Notes under the pieces: generated by a model
Told to the model about the DNA's origin: nothing
Seen by the model: the letters and a program-made list of their open reading frames with translations, nothing else
Database searches by the model: none
Origin: an uncultured Candidatus Melainabacteria bacterium
GTDB taxonomy: Bacteria; Cyanobacteriota; Vampirovibrionia; Gastranaerophilales; Gastranaerophilaceae
Length of the DNA stretch: 26,923 nt
NCBI GenBank assembly: GCA_934777245.1
Contig: CAKVND010000031.1
Span: 1 to 26,923 of the forward strand
Direction of reading: 5' to 3'
Position numbers and translations under genes: made by a program
Shown: positions 20,301 through 25,601 of the stretch, one piece after another
How the letters are laid out: the number at the start of each line of letters is the position of its first letter
Numbering within the stretch: position 1 is the first letter of the stretch

Positions 20301-20480
20301 CAACATGGAACGAAAAGATGAAAAGAAACTCTTTATTTGAGACAAAGTTTCTTGCAAAGACAGAACTTCTTTCTTTTGTTCTTCAAGCGAAGTAACCTTG
20401 GCTTTTTTTAATGCTACCAAGGATTCTACCCAAGAAGATGTATCTAATCCGGATGCTAATCCGCTAAAAGATATGCTCAT
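8382..20480 (-). CDS. fliD: Giant flagellar cap protein FliD (HAP2) with repeat and GLUG insertions, 4032 aa
   Basis: FliD is the filament cap: a ring at the flagellar tip that folds incoming flagellin, and in several pathogens binds mucin. Residues 1-115 match FliD_N (ISFSGLASGLDTSSWVESL, then a coiled coil). Residues 3795-4032 match FliD_C: AITRIKGLTINLKGLTKDE, NAVSSVVDSYNELM, then LDSIGI and FEADQDAVKALLIG, with a closing coiled coil (about 3975-4030). Usual FliD is roughly 400-700 aa; here more than 3600 residues separate the ends. They hold about 27 diverged repeats and two GLUG modules, annotated separately. There is no signal peptide, as expected for flagellar type III export. The frame is unbroken over 12.1 kb. 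The start has only a weak AGGT 11 bases upstream, but the N-terminus fits the family exactly. A good promoter lies 133 bp upstream. No fliS, flaG or flagellin is adjacent. Confidence 0.93.
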   Translation of the reverse strand: MSISFSGLASGLDTSSWVESLVALKKAKVTSLEEQKKEVLSLQETLSQIKSFFSSFRSMLEKVTDAKLGAGSSMDLFAQNLAVSSNLEALTAAATSEAEEATYNVKVDKLATETRANSNYSYMTTIVQTTTATADSKLINLGVKAGDIGVTVNGIKHGISITENDTISTFIEKLQNIGVKASYNEKTGIFSVDVSATAIDEGNTDIVKALHLGGVNEGYTSKDLTTVKTDTIYSAATESTKMSELGVNAGTITINANDKDYNIAITNNTTLGDFVKALNDNKIDATLDKTGVLTISDATIINEGGTGILKALGLAVDIYGKSQVTGNLKHETITTQTTTATTSTKLKELQGGSGIKDGDTVVVKNSNNEEVTITLGAESTLGDLLTGLTNAGMYAALKSDGTVEISGGTITGGKFKAEEVLGLEKEPYTAMVTGKPLTETVEVHKIVDLSTRLVDDLKVKEGYLEVTDANGDKYYEKIYSGQTIADFMTDMGNLGINTKLDDKTGVLTITGGSFKTLTDADVQALIDNHTITETQDRYKKGTNLLECLYGSGTISTDHITVASTYSKTKALRHTVVDTVRATNATTLGNLGLSGDGTAIFNIRGEERTVSVKTDTTIDGLITKLQEQGIAASWDEDNSRLTIENATLTGGTSNLADVLDLTTTVAGKYVTSSGLYAKETIAIDATRATTLDKYGIANTMSEADRTLKIYDSEGNLKTSTILTETTKIGDILDSINKQDGITAVLNDGHLTISNGYIENATLEASMELKTSNKSSYVLGSVMTVTTTAGVTGESTLKEIFEELGTTSYVESGYKLTFNNNEIAVDENTTLNDLINKIYEQGGTASLDKTGRLAINGGVIAGSVAQALGMSSTTHQLSVSASGETLYTKTNVFADRSSTFKDLGITADDKTYTVYNSLDQATTTVTVSDTTTIGDFLDNLKAHGIDGTISNGTIRLISPNGTYIKGTLPTALGITEYEKTETVNTNQQSTESLKQNVTKTADAQTTLGEIGGIKDGVPDQNILIYDGEQKVIGTITTLTTSSTLQDMFNALADYDIVGKIEDGVISLVSPSGNYAAGKIMENLGVGHTTDRDETVTVGQTTSSSLAITYTDSIFATRDTLLEKVAPTTNTSYKIAGYDSDNNVIKTIEIAKTGATIGSLLDTIKNEFGIDGTINNGVISWVSPDGKHIEDVDGTLSDIIKVDSTTTTVGNAASSTMKVTYTQTTAVERTTKLNELYVSYYLPNSVTRLTEAEATAQGYTCVHTASELHDALSTNVAKVMLMNDINVGTWEGISSYSGEFDGNGYALSNMTVTGTGHQGLFKTLSGTVKNLVVKDSTSESTNGNSAIIAAELEPSGSVNNVAVVNSSVSGFYAGLIAGRSRGTIQSVYAQGSATAIPPDSSRSAIAGGIVGQFDGGTLNNGTSDVNVIVNADGNSNYVTLAAGGTVGEYKGGVISNIYAYGTASINSSSGTGTVEHEGQGALVGVSNSHDNISLDSIHYDSANYSNVVGDGTGYTASAVSGDAGLYSKNALLAVHDSNGDLIAKINISEDASVQDLFDALSPYGISSTIKDGRIVLSSTNGNYVAGKIPDKLGINVIEGTMSTVTVAKASTSTRTITYTQIYTEDTKISNFNGYRDTMNKVLVFNNADGAYKTITFQSTDTFGSIMAELRTEGLDVNYADGILSVSSSDRKYVTGAIANLLGLRTSTITVGATATSTAAIEHTYYHTMQADTTLYSVKYGHPPTGSISASGVTGTLIAISTAEDLYNLARLVNNGNNMTGKTFVLMNDISLAAYDNWVGIGSVGHDFRGTFDGGGFTISNLNMSVSSAGTGESKAAGLFGVLNLATVRNLNIATVNISVTQEASDVGTTNVAAGALAGKAWNSDISGVKISRFVLNEKGNCYVGGVVGQAGTVTISNCSTQSTTITVDGSILGSQVAGGIVGYASGSEINIADSATKIFGTNLNSGYFGGIVGISSGSSITNTLFKGSIKYTLKDAAESYPYVGGIVGEVRNNSVSTIDSAVVYGTIQYSATSGISPSQYTAAVVGGVTSNATANVSNCFGRRLTGNPTSICAYNEATATVNVNNSDAGLSYTSIKNRVADFDSSIWWEVENRDQVVLMVTNDYSVYGDGTQVNGLSYNANTKLSSITAGLAATLSNGKLYSSSTRLAGGLVDTLQIQKEAGQWVSAEFRVKDNTTKLLDEDSLMSDLISTLGFITIQISPTQSTVITVDTSDSIGVVKSKLEANGITLTTNNGELTLSGNESYIKGMSNSLKDVFKLNADDFYETYLGNAKTAKLLEKFNLSESTTLADLGITNGQKIVVNQNGKDRTISISTTTTMETLMSTLGAYGISASITDGKMTIGSKDDDNYVKTIDADLMNALKLKVGAGNTYETKSVQNYANTSSDELSIVSTITMSTTSTFADLGFTTDETGVVTIKNNDNEIFNITLAAGSTVGDLIISLAGAGISASVLDGKFTINANNRAYITSMDLNVRNALGLNGDDLFTVNTDYFNNESTEMHEDATFTAKSDTTFATIGLTTNGFITVVSNGTQDVIEINPEQSLGEMLTALAGYGIAASLKDGILTIKGNGSNYVEGISNNLQDVLHLEAGENKSWHTDVYKSYTNTNSGQKTFGTEESISGNAVLSTINSMTNGNLVVHKVDGTFETISVDTSKTLDEFFEQIANYGLVGSIDTNGVVNITGVGNVYLQAITDGSNILTALKLGNVETSVKTVTVNRTSNTLSHTVETAASGATKLNDLIDSNGNTITFTSTDETPLILTTKSDAGNQTVTLKFTKTSTIYDVIDKLADYGINATIDARGKFSISSSTLTDFDISGTLGKFLMSDSYIKKYGEDTTTNISSILKQKDVVNMDDSTKLSELGVKAGTANSNITINQEGVKYTVDVSALQTVGDFRNLLSKYGFNSYIDDKGRLNVIGVGNSTLENVNGGSNILDVFGLTNWSLGEITQQSGYLGDTQVNVVKIGMKNKLSELTDASGKNLEITGGQIFVYQDGTRSAININTDDTLETLAAKLSQYGITVGLSGEGKLYFDGNNNSYLTTDGITSSNASNILDKIGVAGSWSTRYDSTSKNLEYTETKNDKVNGSTKLKDLKDSSGNNFGITNGSYYVYSNGVRNTETIDDNTTVNDFMSTLAKYGLVADFDENGSLKVGAYNNSYLATSALAGDNSNVVSTLFEQWNFVNIYTSNNLDIPTDEVRAITKDTKLADINEGTYQNGLIGVIHNGVKTNISLSADATVGTLMDELALYGFESVINSNGQLIIKNTGDSKLEEYTGTDSSNALELLGINLKSWINTNNYKSGSLSVTKTETKNANATRDTMLSELGVSTGEYYIYNNGVKYTAMISSDETLGSFMDTLKSFGLETSLVQGADGAGAVLKLVGKGDSYIKKSGSVTNSSNVVEKLFGNNIIETNEYSGLQQTSKVETTNPAATEETRLNYFGVTTGDMNVIVNGQSNIIKITADETIGSLIDKFNALGLNATLSSSGQIMVQSGYDTMTIATTGTTGTTLSNVLGQLGLNYQKDLGGYSASGTVVNSTTSEIVEKTLSVANYANLNTNLGDLNISEGTLTIYRDGQKAQININKDKTTGKITDTFKTLQSKISTEFNNDNDVIVDFEDGKLKIYSKSGKRIEVGSTSDGSNFSAITGISTDENGVARSARELYCVNGDSVLTTSGIFRAGDVKAGTFTIGDAEFTIDDTTTLSNLVAQINSSEKANATAFWDNVDGKFVIKSKSTGSALVNIEAGTSNFTDILGLTSSTWNADGAINTTKMNIKTQEIGENAKVKINGTTYTSTSNTLDSAITRIKGLTINLKGLTKDEVVTIKVERDKETLANAVSSVVDSYNELMKNLDASMASDGDLRHESTLKLIRNQLRNLMTSSDAGTTVFKNLDSIGISVASANGSNIATSNSAIISMTFDKDKFFKAFEADQDAVKALLIGSANNKGIFSKLETEVESALAGVSGYFATTEASYKQKVRDLDTKIKKANKEVDRYKARLESKFQSMDMLIAQMQQQYSSFLKT
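14136..15260 (-). other. GLUG beta-helix module 2 within FliD (about residues 1741-2115)
   Basis: The module opens with ISTAEDLYNLARLVNN and FVLMNDISL, then FRGTFDGGGFTISNL and AAGLFGVLNLATVRNL, the usual lead-in of GLUG proteins. GLUG-type strands follow: YVGGVVGQAGTVTISNC (1899), VAGGIVGYASGSEI (1933), YFGGIVGISSGSSIT (1964), YVGGIVGEVRNNSVS (1999) and a weaker one near 2039. Such repeats form a right-handed beta-helix in surface adhesins and IgA-peptidase-like proteins. It interrupts one flagellin-IN-like repeat: the first half ends at about 1740 and the second half resumes near 2116. Confidence 0.75.
15933..16763 (-). other. GLUG beta-helix module 1 within FliD (about residues 1240-1516)
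   Basis: The lead-in is CVHTASELHDAL, VMLMNDINV, SGEFDGNGYALSNM and HQGLFKTLSGTVKNLVV. GLUG-like strands follow: YAGLIAGRSRGTIQSVYAQG (1369), AGGIVGQFDGGTL (1403) and AGGTVGEYKGGVISNIYAYG (1439). The order of elements matches module 2, but this copy is shorter. It also splits a flagellin-IN-like repeat, between ERTTKLNELYVSYY and the strand beginning LLAVHDSNGD. Confidence 0.72.
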
Positions 20481-20612
20481 TGTCTTTGTTTACCTGCGTT
20501 ACTACTACCATGTAACAATGTAATTCTCAAGGTTGTGGGGTAATTTTATATTCCTTTATAATAATTTGATTCGTTTCCGGTTGAAAATACTACATCGCTA
20601 CTTTATATATAT

Positions 20613-20640
20613 ATTATAGCAGATGTTTATATTTTTTCAA
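20613..20640 (-). promoter_or_regulatory. Promoter of fliD
   Basis: Read on the minus strand, TTGAAA (20635-20640) and a perfect TATAAT (20613-20618) are separated by 16 bases. Transcription would start near 20606, leaving a leader of about 125 bases before the ATG. It is a housekeeping-type promoter. I found no sigma-28 type flagellar promoter. The 287-bp gap to the divergent gene at 20768 holds nothing else clear. Confidence 0.6.
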
Positions 20641-20767
20641 GAGGGAACATAAATTCTACAAAAATAAAACAAGCACGAAACAAAGAAAAATTACAGTTAC
20701 ATTCTAAAACACTACCCTATTCCCATATTAATAATTATATAGTATGATTATTTCAAAGAGGATTGAA

Positions 20768-21730
20768 ATGAGCGAAAATAAAACTAAACTTGCAATAATA
20801 ATTCCATGCTTTAACGAAGAACTTGTTGTTAAATCAACAGTTGAAACGCTTTTAAAAGTTTTAGACGGAATTATTGCAAAAGATAAAATATCGGACGATA
20901 GTTATATTTATCTTGTGGATGACGGTTCAAAAGATAAAACTTGGGAAATTATTGAAAATTTGCATGCAACTTACGGTACGAGAGTTAAAGGCACAAAATT
21001 CATAAGAAATTATGGAAATCAAAAGGCACTTATTGCTGGACTTTTAGGTGTTAAAAATATTGGTTGTGATTGTGTTATATCAATCGACGCAGATTTACAA
21101 CAGGATGAAAACGCGATAGAAATATTTATAGATGAATATCATAAGGGCGCTGAAATTGTTTCCGGAATTAGAAATGATAGAAAAACAGATTCGTTTTTCA
21201 AAAAATATACAGCACTTTGTTTTTACAGATTAATGAACCTTCTAGGGGTGAAAATTCCACCAAATCATTCGGATTTTAGATTGGTAAGCTCTAAAGGACT
21301 TGAAATTCTTGAAAAATATCAAGAAGCAGGTTTGTTTTTGAGAGGATTTTTTCACGAAATCGGCTTAAAAACTGCTTATGTACATTTTAATGTAAAGCCA
21401 AGAGCGCTCGGCTCATCTAAGTTTAATTTCTTTTCTCTTACAAGTTTGGCTTTAAACGGAATTACGGCATTTAGTATTGTGCCGCTTCGAATAATAGCAG
21501 CTGTGGGCGTACTAACTGTTTTAGGAAGTTTTTTATTGGCAGCAGAAGTATTTTTTGAAAAATATTGCTTGCATAATACGCCAAACGGCTGGGCAACGCT
21601 TGTTGTTTTGTTAGCATTTTTTGGCGGTTTGCAATTGTTCTGCTTAGGTATTATTGGCGAATATTTAGGACAAATTTTTAACGAAGTTAAAGCAAGACCT
21701 AGATATATTAAAGAAAAAGAACTTGTCTAA
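20768..21730 (+). CDS. Family 2 glycosyltransferase, polyprenyl-phosphate type
   Basis: This membrane enzyme (320 aa) resembles the GtrB/ArnC/dolichyl-phosphate-mannose-synthase-like GT2 group, which transfers a sugar from a nucleotide sugar to undecaprenyl phosphate on the inner leaflet. The GT-A domain shows LAIIIPCFNEE near the start, DDGSKDKTWE (from 51) and DADLQQ (107-112, metal and nucleotide binding). The acceptor-loop signature RALGSSKFNF follows near 218. Two C-terminal membrane helices follow (about 235-265 and 278-303), then the typical EYLGQIFNEVKARPRYI end. ATG 20768 is chosen because AAGAGGA sits 5 bases upstream; an in-frame ATG at 20744 overlaps a possible -10 (TATGAT). The sugar is unknown. 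It is probably cotranscribed with the LolA-like gene 12 bp downstream. Confidence 0.88.
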   Translation: MSENKTKLAIIIPCFNEELVVKSTVETLLKVLDGIIAKDKISDDSYIYLVDDGSKDKTWEIIENLHATYGTRVKGTKFIRNYGNQKALIAGLLGVKNIGCDCVISIDADLQQDENAIEIFIDEYHKGAEIVSGIRNDRKTDSFFKKYTALCFYRLMNLLGVKIPPNHSDFRLVSSKGLEILEKYQEAGLFLRGFFHEIGLKTAYVHFNVKPRALGSSKFNFFSLTSLALNGITAFSIVPLRIIAAVGVLTVLGSFLLAAEVFFEKYCLHNTPNGWATLVVLLAFFGGLQLFCLGIIGEYLGQIFNEVKARPRYIKEKELV

Positions 21731-21742
21731 TCGGATTTTGTA

Positions 21743-22255
21743 ATGCAAAATAGCTTGAAGATATTATTATTTTTAGTATTTTTACTTTATCAACCCACTT
21801 GGGCAAATGTTTTTGACCATCCAAAAAATATCAAAGAAATTTCAATTCCGCAATTAAATGATATAAATTGCAAATTCAAACAAGAAAAAATTATAAAGAC
21901 TTCGAACCTAACTCTGGAATCTTCTGGGAATTTTAGCTTTCAAAGAAACAAAGGCATAATTTTTTATACAACGTATCCAATAAAAAGTACAAATTCTTAT
22001 ACAACAAAAGAATATAGACAAATTAATAACATAATTTCTGCAATTTCTAACAAATCCTACATAAAATTAGAGAGAGATTTTAAATTCTTTTTTGAACAAA
22101 CTGCCACAAATTGGACTTTCGGACTTATGCCTAAAAAAGATTCTTCAATGTATAACTACATAAAGTCTATTGAAATTTGTGGTAATCAAAAAATGATAAC
22201 AAAAATAATAATTTTACCGATTGATTTAAACAAAACAACCATTTGGTTTCAATAA
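21743..22255 (+). CDS. LolA-like secreted protein
   Basis: Residues 1-21 form a signal peptide (short polar start, LLFLVFLLY core, cleavage after TWA). The mature 150 residues follow the outline of LolA-like carriers: CKFKQEK near the start, SSGNFSFQRNKGIIFYTTYP (a LolA-type strand pair), NWTFGLMPK, then alternating strands to a final TTIWF. LolA-fold proteins carry lipids or lipoproteins across the periplasm. The assignment rests on strand pattern only, so it is moderate. A LolA-like protein beside a GT2 glycosyltransferase is a pairing I recall from aryl-polyene or glycolipid-type clusters in other Gram-negatives; here no other cluster genes are present. The ribosome-binding site is weak (GGA 8 bases upstream), consistent with translation following the preceding gene. 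Confidence 0.6.
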   Translation: MQNSLKILLFLVFLLYQPTWANVFDHPKNIKEISIPQLNDINCKFKQEKIIKTSNLTLESSGNFSFQRNKGIIFYTTYPIKSTNSYTTKEYRQINNIISAISNKSYIKLERDFKFFFEQTATNWTFGLMPKKDSSMYNYIKSIEICGNQKMITKIIILPIDLNKTTIWFQ

Positions 22256-22268
22256 AAAAAACAAACAA

Positions 22269-23525
22269 TTACTCTGTTTTTTCATTCTTTTCCGCGTTTA
22301 AAGCCGCAAACTTCGCTTCCATTGTCGGATTATTTTTTGTCAAACGTTTAATACTCAAATCTTCAGCTTTGCTATTAGCAAGTCTTAAATTATTTTCTGA
22401 TGACAATAAAGCTTCTTTTGTTTTTTGCAAATGGTCGATTGTCTTGTCGATTTCATCAATTGCTTTTTGAAATTTTTCACTTGCAAGTCTAAAGTTTCTT
22501 GAAAATTTGTCCTTAAAATCGTTCATTTCTGATTCAAAATTTGAAATATCAATATTTTGAGCTTTAATTATTTCAAGCTCTTTTCTATATTCCAAAGAAT
22601 TTCCGGCAGCATTTCTCAAAAGTGTAATTATCGGAATAAAAAATTGCGGTCTGATTACATACATTTTAGGATAACGGTGAGACATATCAACAATACCGCT
22701 ATTATAAAGTTCACTTTCGGGTTCTAATAATGACACCAAAACCGCGTATTCGCAATTCTTTTCACGCCTGTCTTTATCTAACTCTTTCAAAAAATCTTCA
22801 TTTTTCTTTTTTGTAGAAGTCGTATCCATTTCGTTTTTCATTTCAAACATAATTGAAATAAATTCAATTCCGTTTTCGTCTTTGTCGCGAAAAATATAAT
22901 CGCCTTTACTACCTGTTTTAGCATCATTATCTTTTTCAAAATACGCATTCTTAAATCCTGTTGCGCGCAACTGATTAAACTCGATTTCGCAATGTTGTTC
23001 AAGACTTTCTCCGACCATTTTGGTAGAAAGTTTTGATTTAAAATCTTTATAACGCGCGATTTCTTCATCTTTAAAACGCAATTTTTCTTCATACTGATCT
23101 TTCAAAGATTGCTCTTTTAATTGACATTCTTTTTCTGTCAAAGCTTTTTCGCCTTTTAGCATCGCAATGTGATTATCTTTTTCCGTAAGCTCTGTATTCA
23201 ATTTTGTAACAAGCTTGTGAATTTCAAGCTCTTTATCTTTATCAAATGTCGCTAATTGATTTCTTAAATCTGCAATTTCTTTGTCTTTTAAGATTTCTGT
23301 CTGGTTTAATTCCGCTTCTTTTTGACTCAATTTTTCGTTGAAAGCTTTTTCAGCTTCCAATCTTGCAAGTTGAACTGCGTTATCTTTTTCAGATTCAAAT
23401 TGATTTTCTCTGCTCTGAATTTCTTTAGAAAATTCCTTATCCCTAACCTGCTTAACTATTGCAGCATAACCTGATTCGTCGACTTGAAAAACTTCGCCAC
23501 ACTTCGGACATTTAATTTCTTGCAT
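22269..23525 (-). CDS. DUF2130 coiled-coil protein with PD-(D/E)XK-like motif
   Basis: This 418-aa cytosolic protein has the architecture of the DUF2130 family. An N-terminal CPKCG knuckle (residues 6-10) is followed by a long charged coiled coil (about 25-165). The conserved domain (about 170-320) has [10 protein letters not shown] (205-214), FISIMFEMK (222-230) and [12 protein letters not shown]. Another coiled coil ends the protein. Asp209 followed by Glu228-x-Lys230 matches the spacing of a PD-(D/E)XK nuclease core, suggesting a DNA-acting role, but the function is not established. A GGAGT site precedes the ATG. It converges with the LolA-like gene (13-bp gap) and diverges from ispF. Confidence 0.82.
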   Translation of the reverse strand: MQEIKCPKCGEVFQVDESGYAAIVKQVRDKEFSKEIQSRENQFESEKDNAVQLARLEAEKAFNEKLSQKEAELNQTEILKDKEIADLRNQLATFDKDKELEIHKLVTKLNTELTEKDNHIAMLKGEKALTEKECQLKEQSLKDQYEEKLRFKDEEIARYKDFKSKLSTKMVGESLEQHCEIEFNQLRATGFKNAYFEKDNDAKTGSKGDYIFRDKDENGIEFISIMFEMKNEMDTTSTKKKNEDFLKELDKDRREKNCEYAVLVSLLEPESELYNSGIVDMSHRYPKMYVIRPQFFIPIITLLRNAAGNSLEYRKELEIIKAQNIDISNFESEMNDFKDKFSRNFRLASEKFQKAIDEIDKTIDHLQKTKEALLSSENNLRLANSKAEDLSIKRLTKNNPTMEAKFAALNAEKNEKTE

Positions 23526-23598
23526 GAATAATACTCCACAATTTTGTTTTTTATAAATTTATTTTATCATAATTCACATTAATTATGTTATCTTTTAT

Positions 23599-23626
23599 TT
23601 GAAATGTGGTATTATAGAAATATACA
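23599..23626 (+). promoter_or_regulatory. Possible ispF promoter
   Basis: TTGAAA (23599-23604) and TATACA (23621-23626) are 16 bases apart, ahead of the AAGAGAGG site (about 23636-23643) and ATG at 23649. The leader would be short, about 15 bases, and a TATTAT at 23610-23615 is a competing -10. Confidence 0.3.
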
Positions 23627-23648
23627 GGATGTATTAAGAGAGGTTTTT

Positions 23649-24146
23649 ATGACAGAGCAAAAATTCCGTATAGGTATTGGTTATGATATCCATAAATTGG
23701 TTGAAGGACGCGAACTTATAATTGGCGGAGTTAAGATTCCTTATGAAAAAGGATTGCTTGGTCATTCTGACGCTGATGTACTAATTCACGCTATAATTGA
23801 TGCTTTATTAGGTGCACTTGCGATGGATGATATCGGAACTTTATTTCCTGATACAGACAATAGATTTAAAGATGCCGACAGCGTTGAACTCTTGAAAAAA
23901 GTATATGAAATGGTTCAAACACAAGGCTACTGGATTAGTAACCTTGATACTAATATAATTGCACAAGCCCCCAAAATGATGCCACATATTCCAAATATGA
24001 AACAAATTTTAGGACAGGTTTTAAGCTTAGATGATACAGATTTATCTATCAAAGCAAAAACAAAAGAAAATTTAGATGCTGTTGGTGAAAAATTAGCGAT
24101 TGAAGCGCAAGCTGTTGTTATACTTGAAAGAATTAGCGCTAATTAA
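23649..24146 (+). CDS. ispF: 2-C-methyl-D-erythritol 2,4-cyclodiphosphate synthase
   Basis: IspF closes the cyclodiphosphate ring in the non-mevalonate (MEP) isoprenoid pathway, releasing CMP. The 165-aa product has the full family pattern: GIGYDIHKL (metal ligands Asp13 and His15), LLGHSDADVLIHAIIDALLGA (third ligand His47), DIGTLFPDTD, NLDTNIIAQAPKM and KAKTKENL near the CDP site. ATG 23649 is preferred over an upstream in-frame ATG at 23604 because AAGAGAGG lies 5 bases before it and the family begins there. It provides precursors for the polyprenyl carrier used by MurJ, UppP and the GT2 enzyme encoded nearby. Its last 8 bases overlap the end of folP on the other strand. Confidence 0.95.
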   Translation: MTEQKFRIGIGYDIHKLVEGRELIIGGVKIPYEKGLLGHSDADVLIHAIIDALLGALAMDDIGTLFPDTDNRFKDADSVELLKKVYEMVQTQGYWISNLDTNIIAQAPKMMPHIPNMKQILGQVLSLDDTDLSIKAKTKENLDAVGEKLAIEAQAVVILERISAN

Positions 24147-25257
24147 ATTTTAACAAATCTAACATTGCTTTATGCAACTTAACATTATGGACTCTCAAAT
24201 AGTCTACGCCTTTTTGTGCAAGCGGATACGAAATTGCGACGCTCAATTCGTCTTTCAGCAAGTTATTATCAGCTTTAACACCAAGTAAACTTTTTCTTGA
24301 AACTCCAACCATTATCGGACAATTCAGAGAATAAAATTCTTCGATTTTGTTCAGAATTTTGTAATTATCTTCTTTTTTTTTGCCAAAACCGATTCCGGGG
24401 TCAATGACAATTTTGTTGATACCTTTTGAATTCGCAAGTTCAATTTTTTCTCTTAAACTTAAAAAGATTTCTTCTACAACATTTGAATATTCTTTGTAAT
24501 CTTCGGTTTTGTCTGTCGAATGTTGAATAATAATTTCCGCATTATATTTTGAAATTACATCAATCATACGCGAATCATAATCAAAACCGGAAACATCATT
24601 AATAATCTTTACTCCACAATTTAAAACATAGTCTGCGACTTCTGAACTTCTGGTATCAATACTGATTTTATCAGATAAATTTTCTTTCTGCGCAAATTCT
24701 AAAATCGGTGTTAACCTTTGAATTTGTTCTTGCGCTGAAATTGTTTGCGCATTCTGGCGTGTGCTTTCTGCGCCAATATCAATTAAACTTGCGCCATCTT
24801 CAAGCATTTCTACAAAATGTTTTTTTGCAGAATTAATATCGGTATAAATCCCACCGTCAGAAAAAGAATCAGGAGTTACGTTTAAAATCCCGACAAGTTT
24901 TGTTTGTCTTTTTTGCGGAGCAAGAAAATCTAAAATATTTTTCCCTAAAATAGCAAGTCTAAAAGGCTGTGATTTAAGCTTATTTGCAATTTTTTCTAAT
25001 TGTCTATAACTTCCACACAAAATTGCATCAGATTTTTCAATATTACCTGTTATAACATTTCTGTTTACAGCGCAATCTGCGCCAAAAATCAGAGCTGTTT
25101 GTTTTAAAATATTTGCTTGAGCAACACTCAAATCAAAAATCTTGATATTTGCATACCTAAATTTATTCTCAGCTATTTTTAAATAGCCGGAATCAAAACC
25201 AATTTGCTCAAGCTCATTTTCAATAGAGCTGACTTTTTTTAACACAAAATCACTCAT
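24139..25257 (-). CDS. folP: Dihydropteroate synthase, long form
   Basis: FolP condenses p-aminobenzoate with dihydropterin pyrophosphate in folate synthesis. The catalytic TIM barrel covers about residues 118-372 and shows GILNVTPDSFSDGG (123-136), GAESTR (162-167), SIDTR (199-203), NDVSGF, DPGIGFGK (286-293), SRKS (320-323) and RVHNV near the end, so the substrate-binding residues look complete. Ordinary FolP is about 270-290 aa; here a 115-residue N-terminal domain precedes the barrel, as in a known longer FolP type. ATG 25257 is chosen; a TTG one codon earlier is possible, and neither has a clear ribosome-binding site. It lies 34 bp after the LuxR-type HTH gene on the same strand, and its tail overlaps ispF by 8 bases. 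Confidence 0.93.
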   Translation of the reverse strand: MSDFVLKKVSSIENELEQIGFDSGYLKIAENKFRYANIKIFDLSVAQANILKQTALIFGADCAVNRNVITGNIEKSDAILCGSYRQLEKIANKLKSQPFRLAILGKNILDFLAPQKRQTKLVGILNVTPDSFSDGGIYTDINSAKKHFVEMLEDGASLIDIGAESTRQNAQTISAQEQIQRLTPILEFAQKENLSDKISIDTRSSEVADYVLNCGVKIINDVSGFDYDSRMIDVISKYNAEIIIQHSTDKTEDYKEYSNVVEEIFLSLREKIELANSKGINKIVIDPGIGFGKKKEDNYKILNKIEEFYSLNCPIMVGVSRKSLLGVKADNNLLKDELSVAISYPLAQKGVDYLRVHNVKLHKAMLDLLKFN

Positions 25258-25291
25258 CAAAAAAATTTTAGCATAAAATAGTATAAAAAGA

Positions 25292-25492
25292 TTAAACTTT
25301 CAAAACTTCAAGATGAATTGCACGCACAACAGCTTGTACTCTATTATGCACTCCCAATTTTTCATAAACATTTTCCAAACAAGATTTAATTACTGATATT
25401 GAAACATTCAATTCTGCCGAAATCTGCTTATTATGATAACCTTGTGCAACCAATTCTAAAACACGCAATTCTTGTTCTGTTAGTAAATTCAT
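25292..25492 (-). CDS. Stand-alone LuxR/GerE-type HTH protein (66 aa)
   Basis: The whole protein is one LuxR-type DNA-binding domain: LTEQELRVLELVAQGYHNKQISAELNVS (opening helices), then VIKSCLENVYEKLGV as recognition helix and dimerisation helix. There is no receiver or sensor domain, which most relatives carry, though short GerE-like proteins exist. An AAGGA site 8-9 bases before the ATG supports the start, so it is not merely the tail of a broken gene; nothing upstream on the minus strand resembles a receiver domain. It may be cotranscribed with folP. Its target is unknown, and the TTTGTAA-type intergenic motifs and the palindrome at 7531 are candidates only by speculation. Confidence 0.82.
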   Translation of the reverse strand: MNLLTEQELRVLELVAQGYHNKQISAELNVSISVIKSCLENVYEKLGVHNRVQAVVRAIHLEVLKV

Positions 25493-25601
25493 CTAAAATT
25501 CCTTCAAATGTCCTTTTTTAATTCTCTTATAAACAATATCCAAGTGTCTATCAGCCGTTTGGCTATTTTTATAAAACACATGCTTTCAAAATGTTTTTTG
25601 G

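Noticed and set aside
8382..20480. Giant fliD as an assembly or frameshift artefact
   Set aside because: The frame is continuous, both ends match FliD, repeats diverge at DNA level, and the residue count matches the coordinates exactly. Long reads would still be useful.
20744..20767. ATG 20744 as start of the glycosyltransferase
   Set aside because: It has no ribosome-binding site, overlaps a possible -10, and ATG 20768 has AAGAGGA 5 bases upstream.
23604..23648. ATG 23604 as start of IspF
   Set aside because: The extra 15 residues are not part of the family, and ATG 23649 has a strong AAGAGAGG site.
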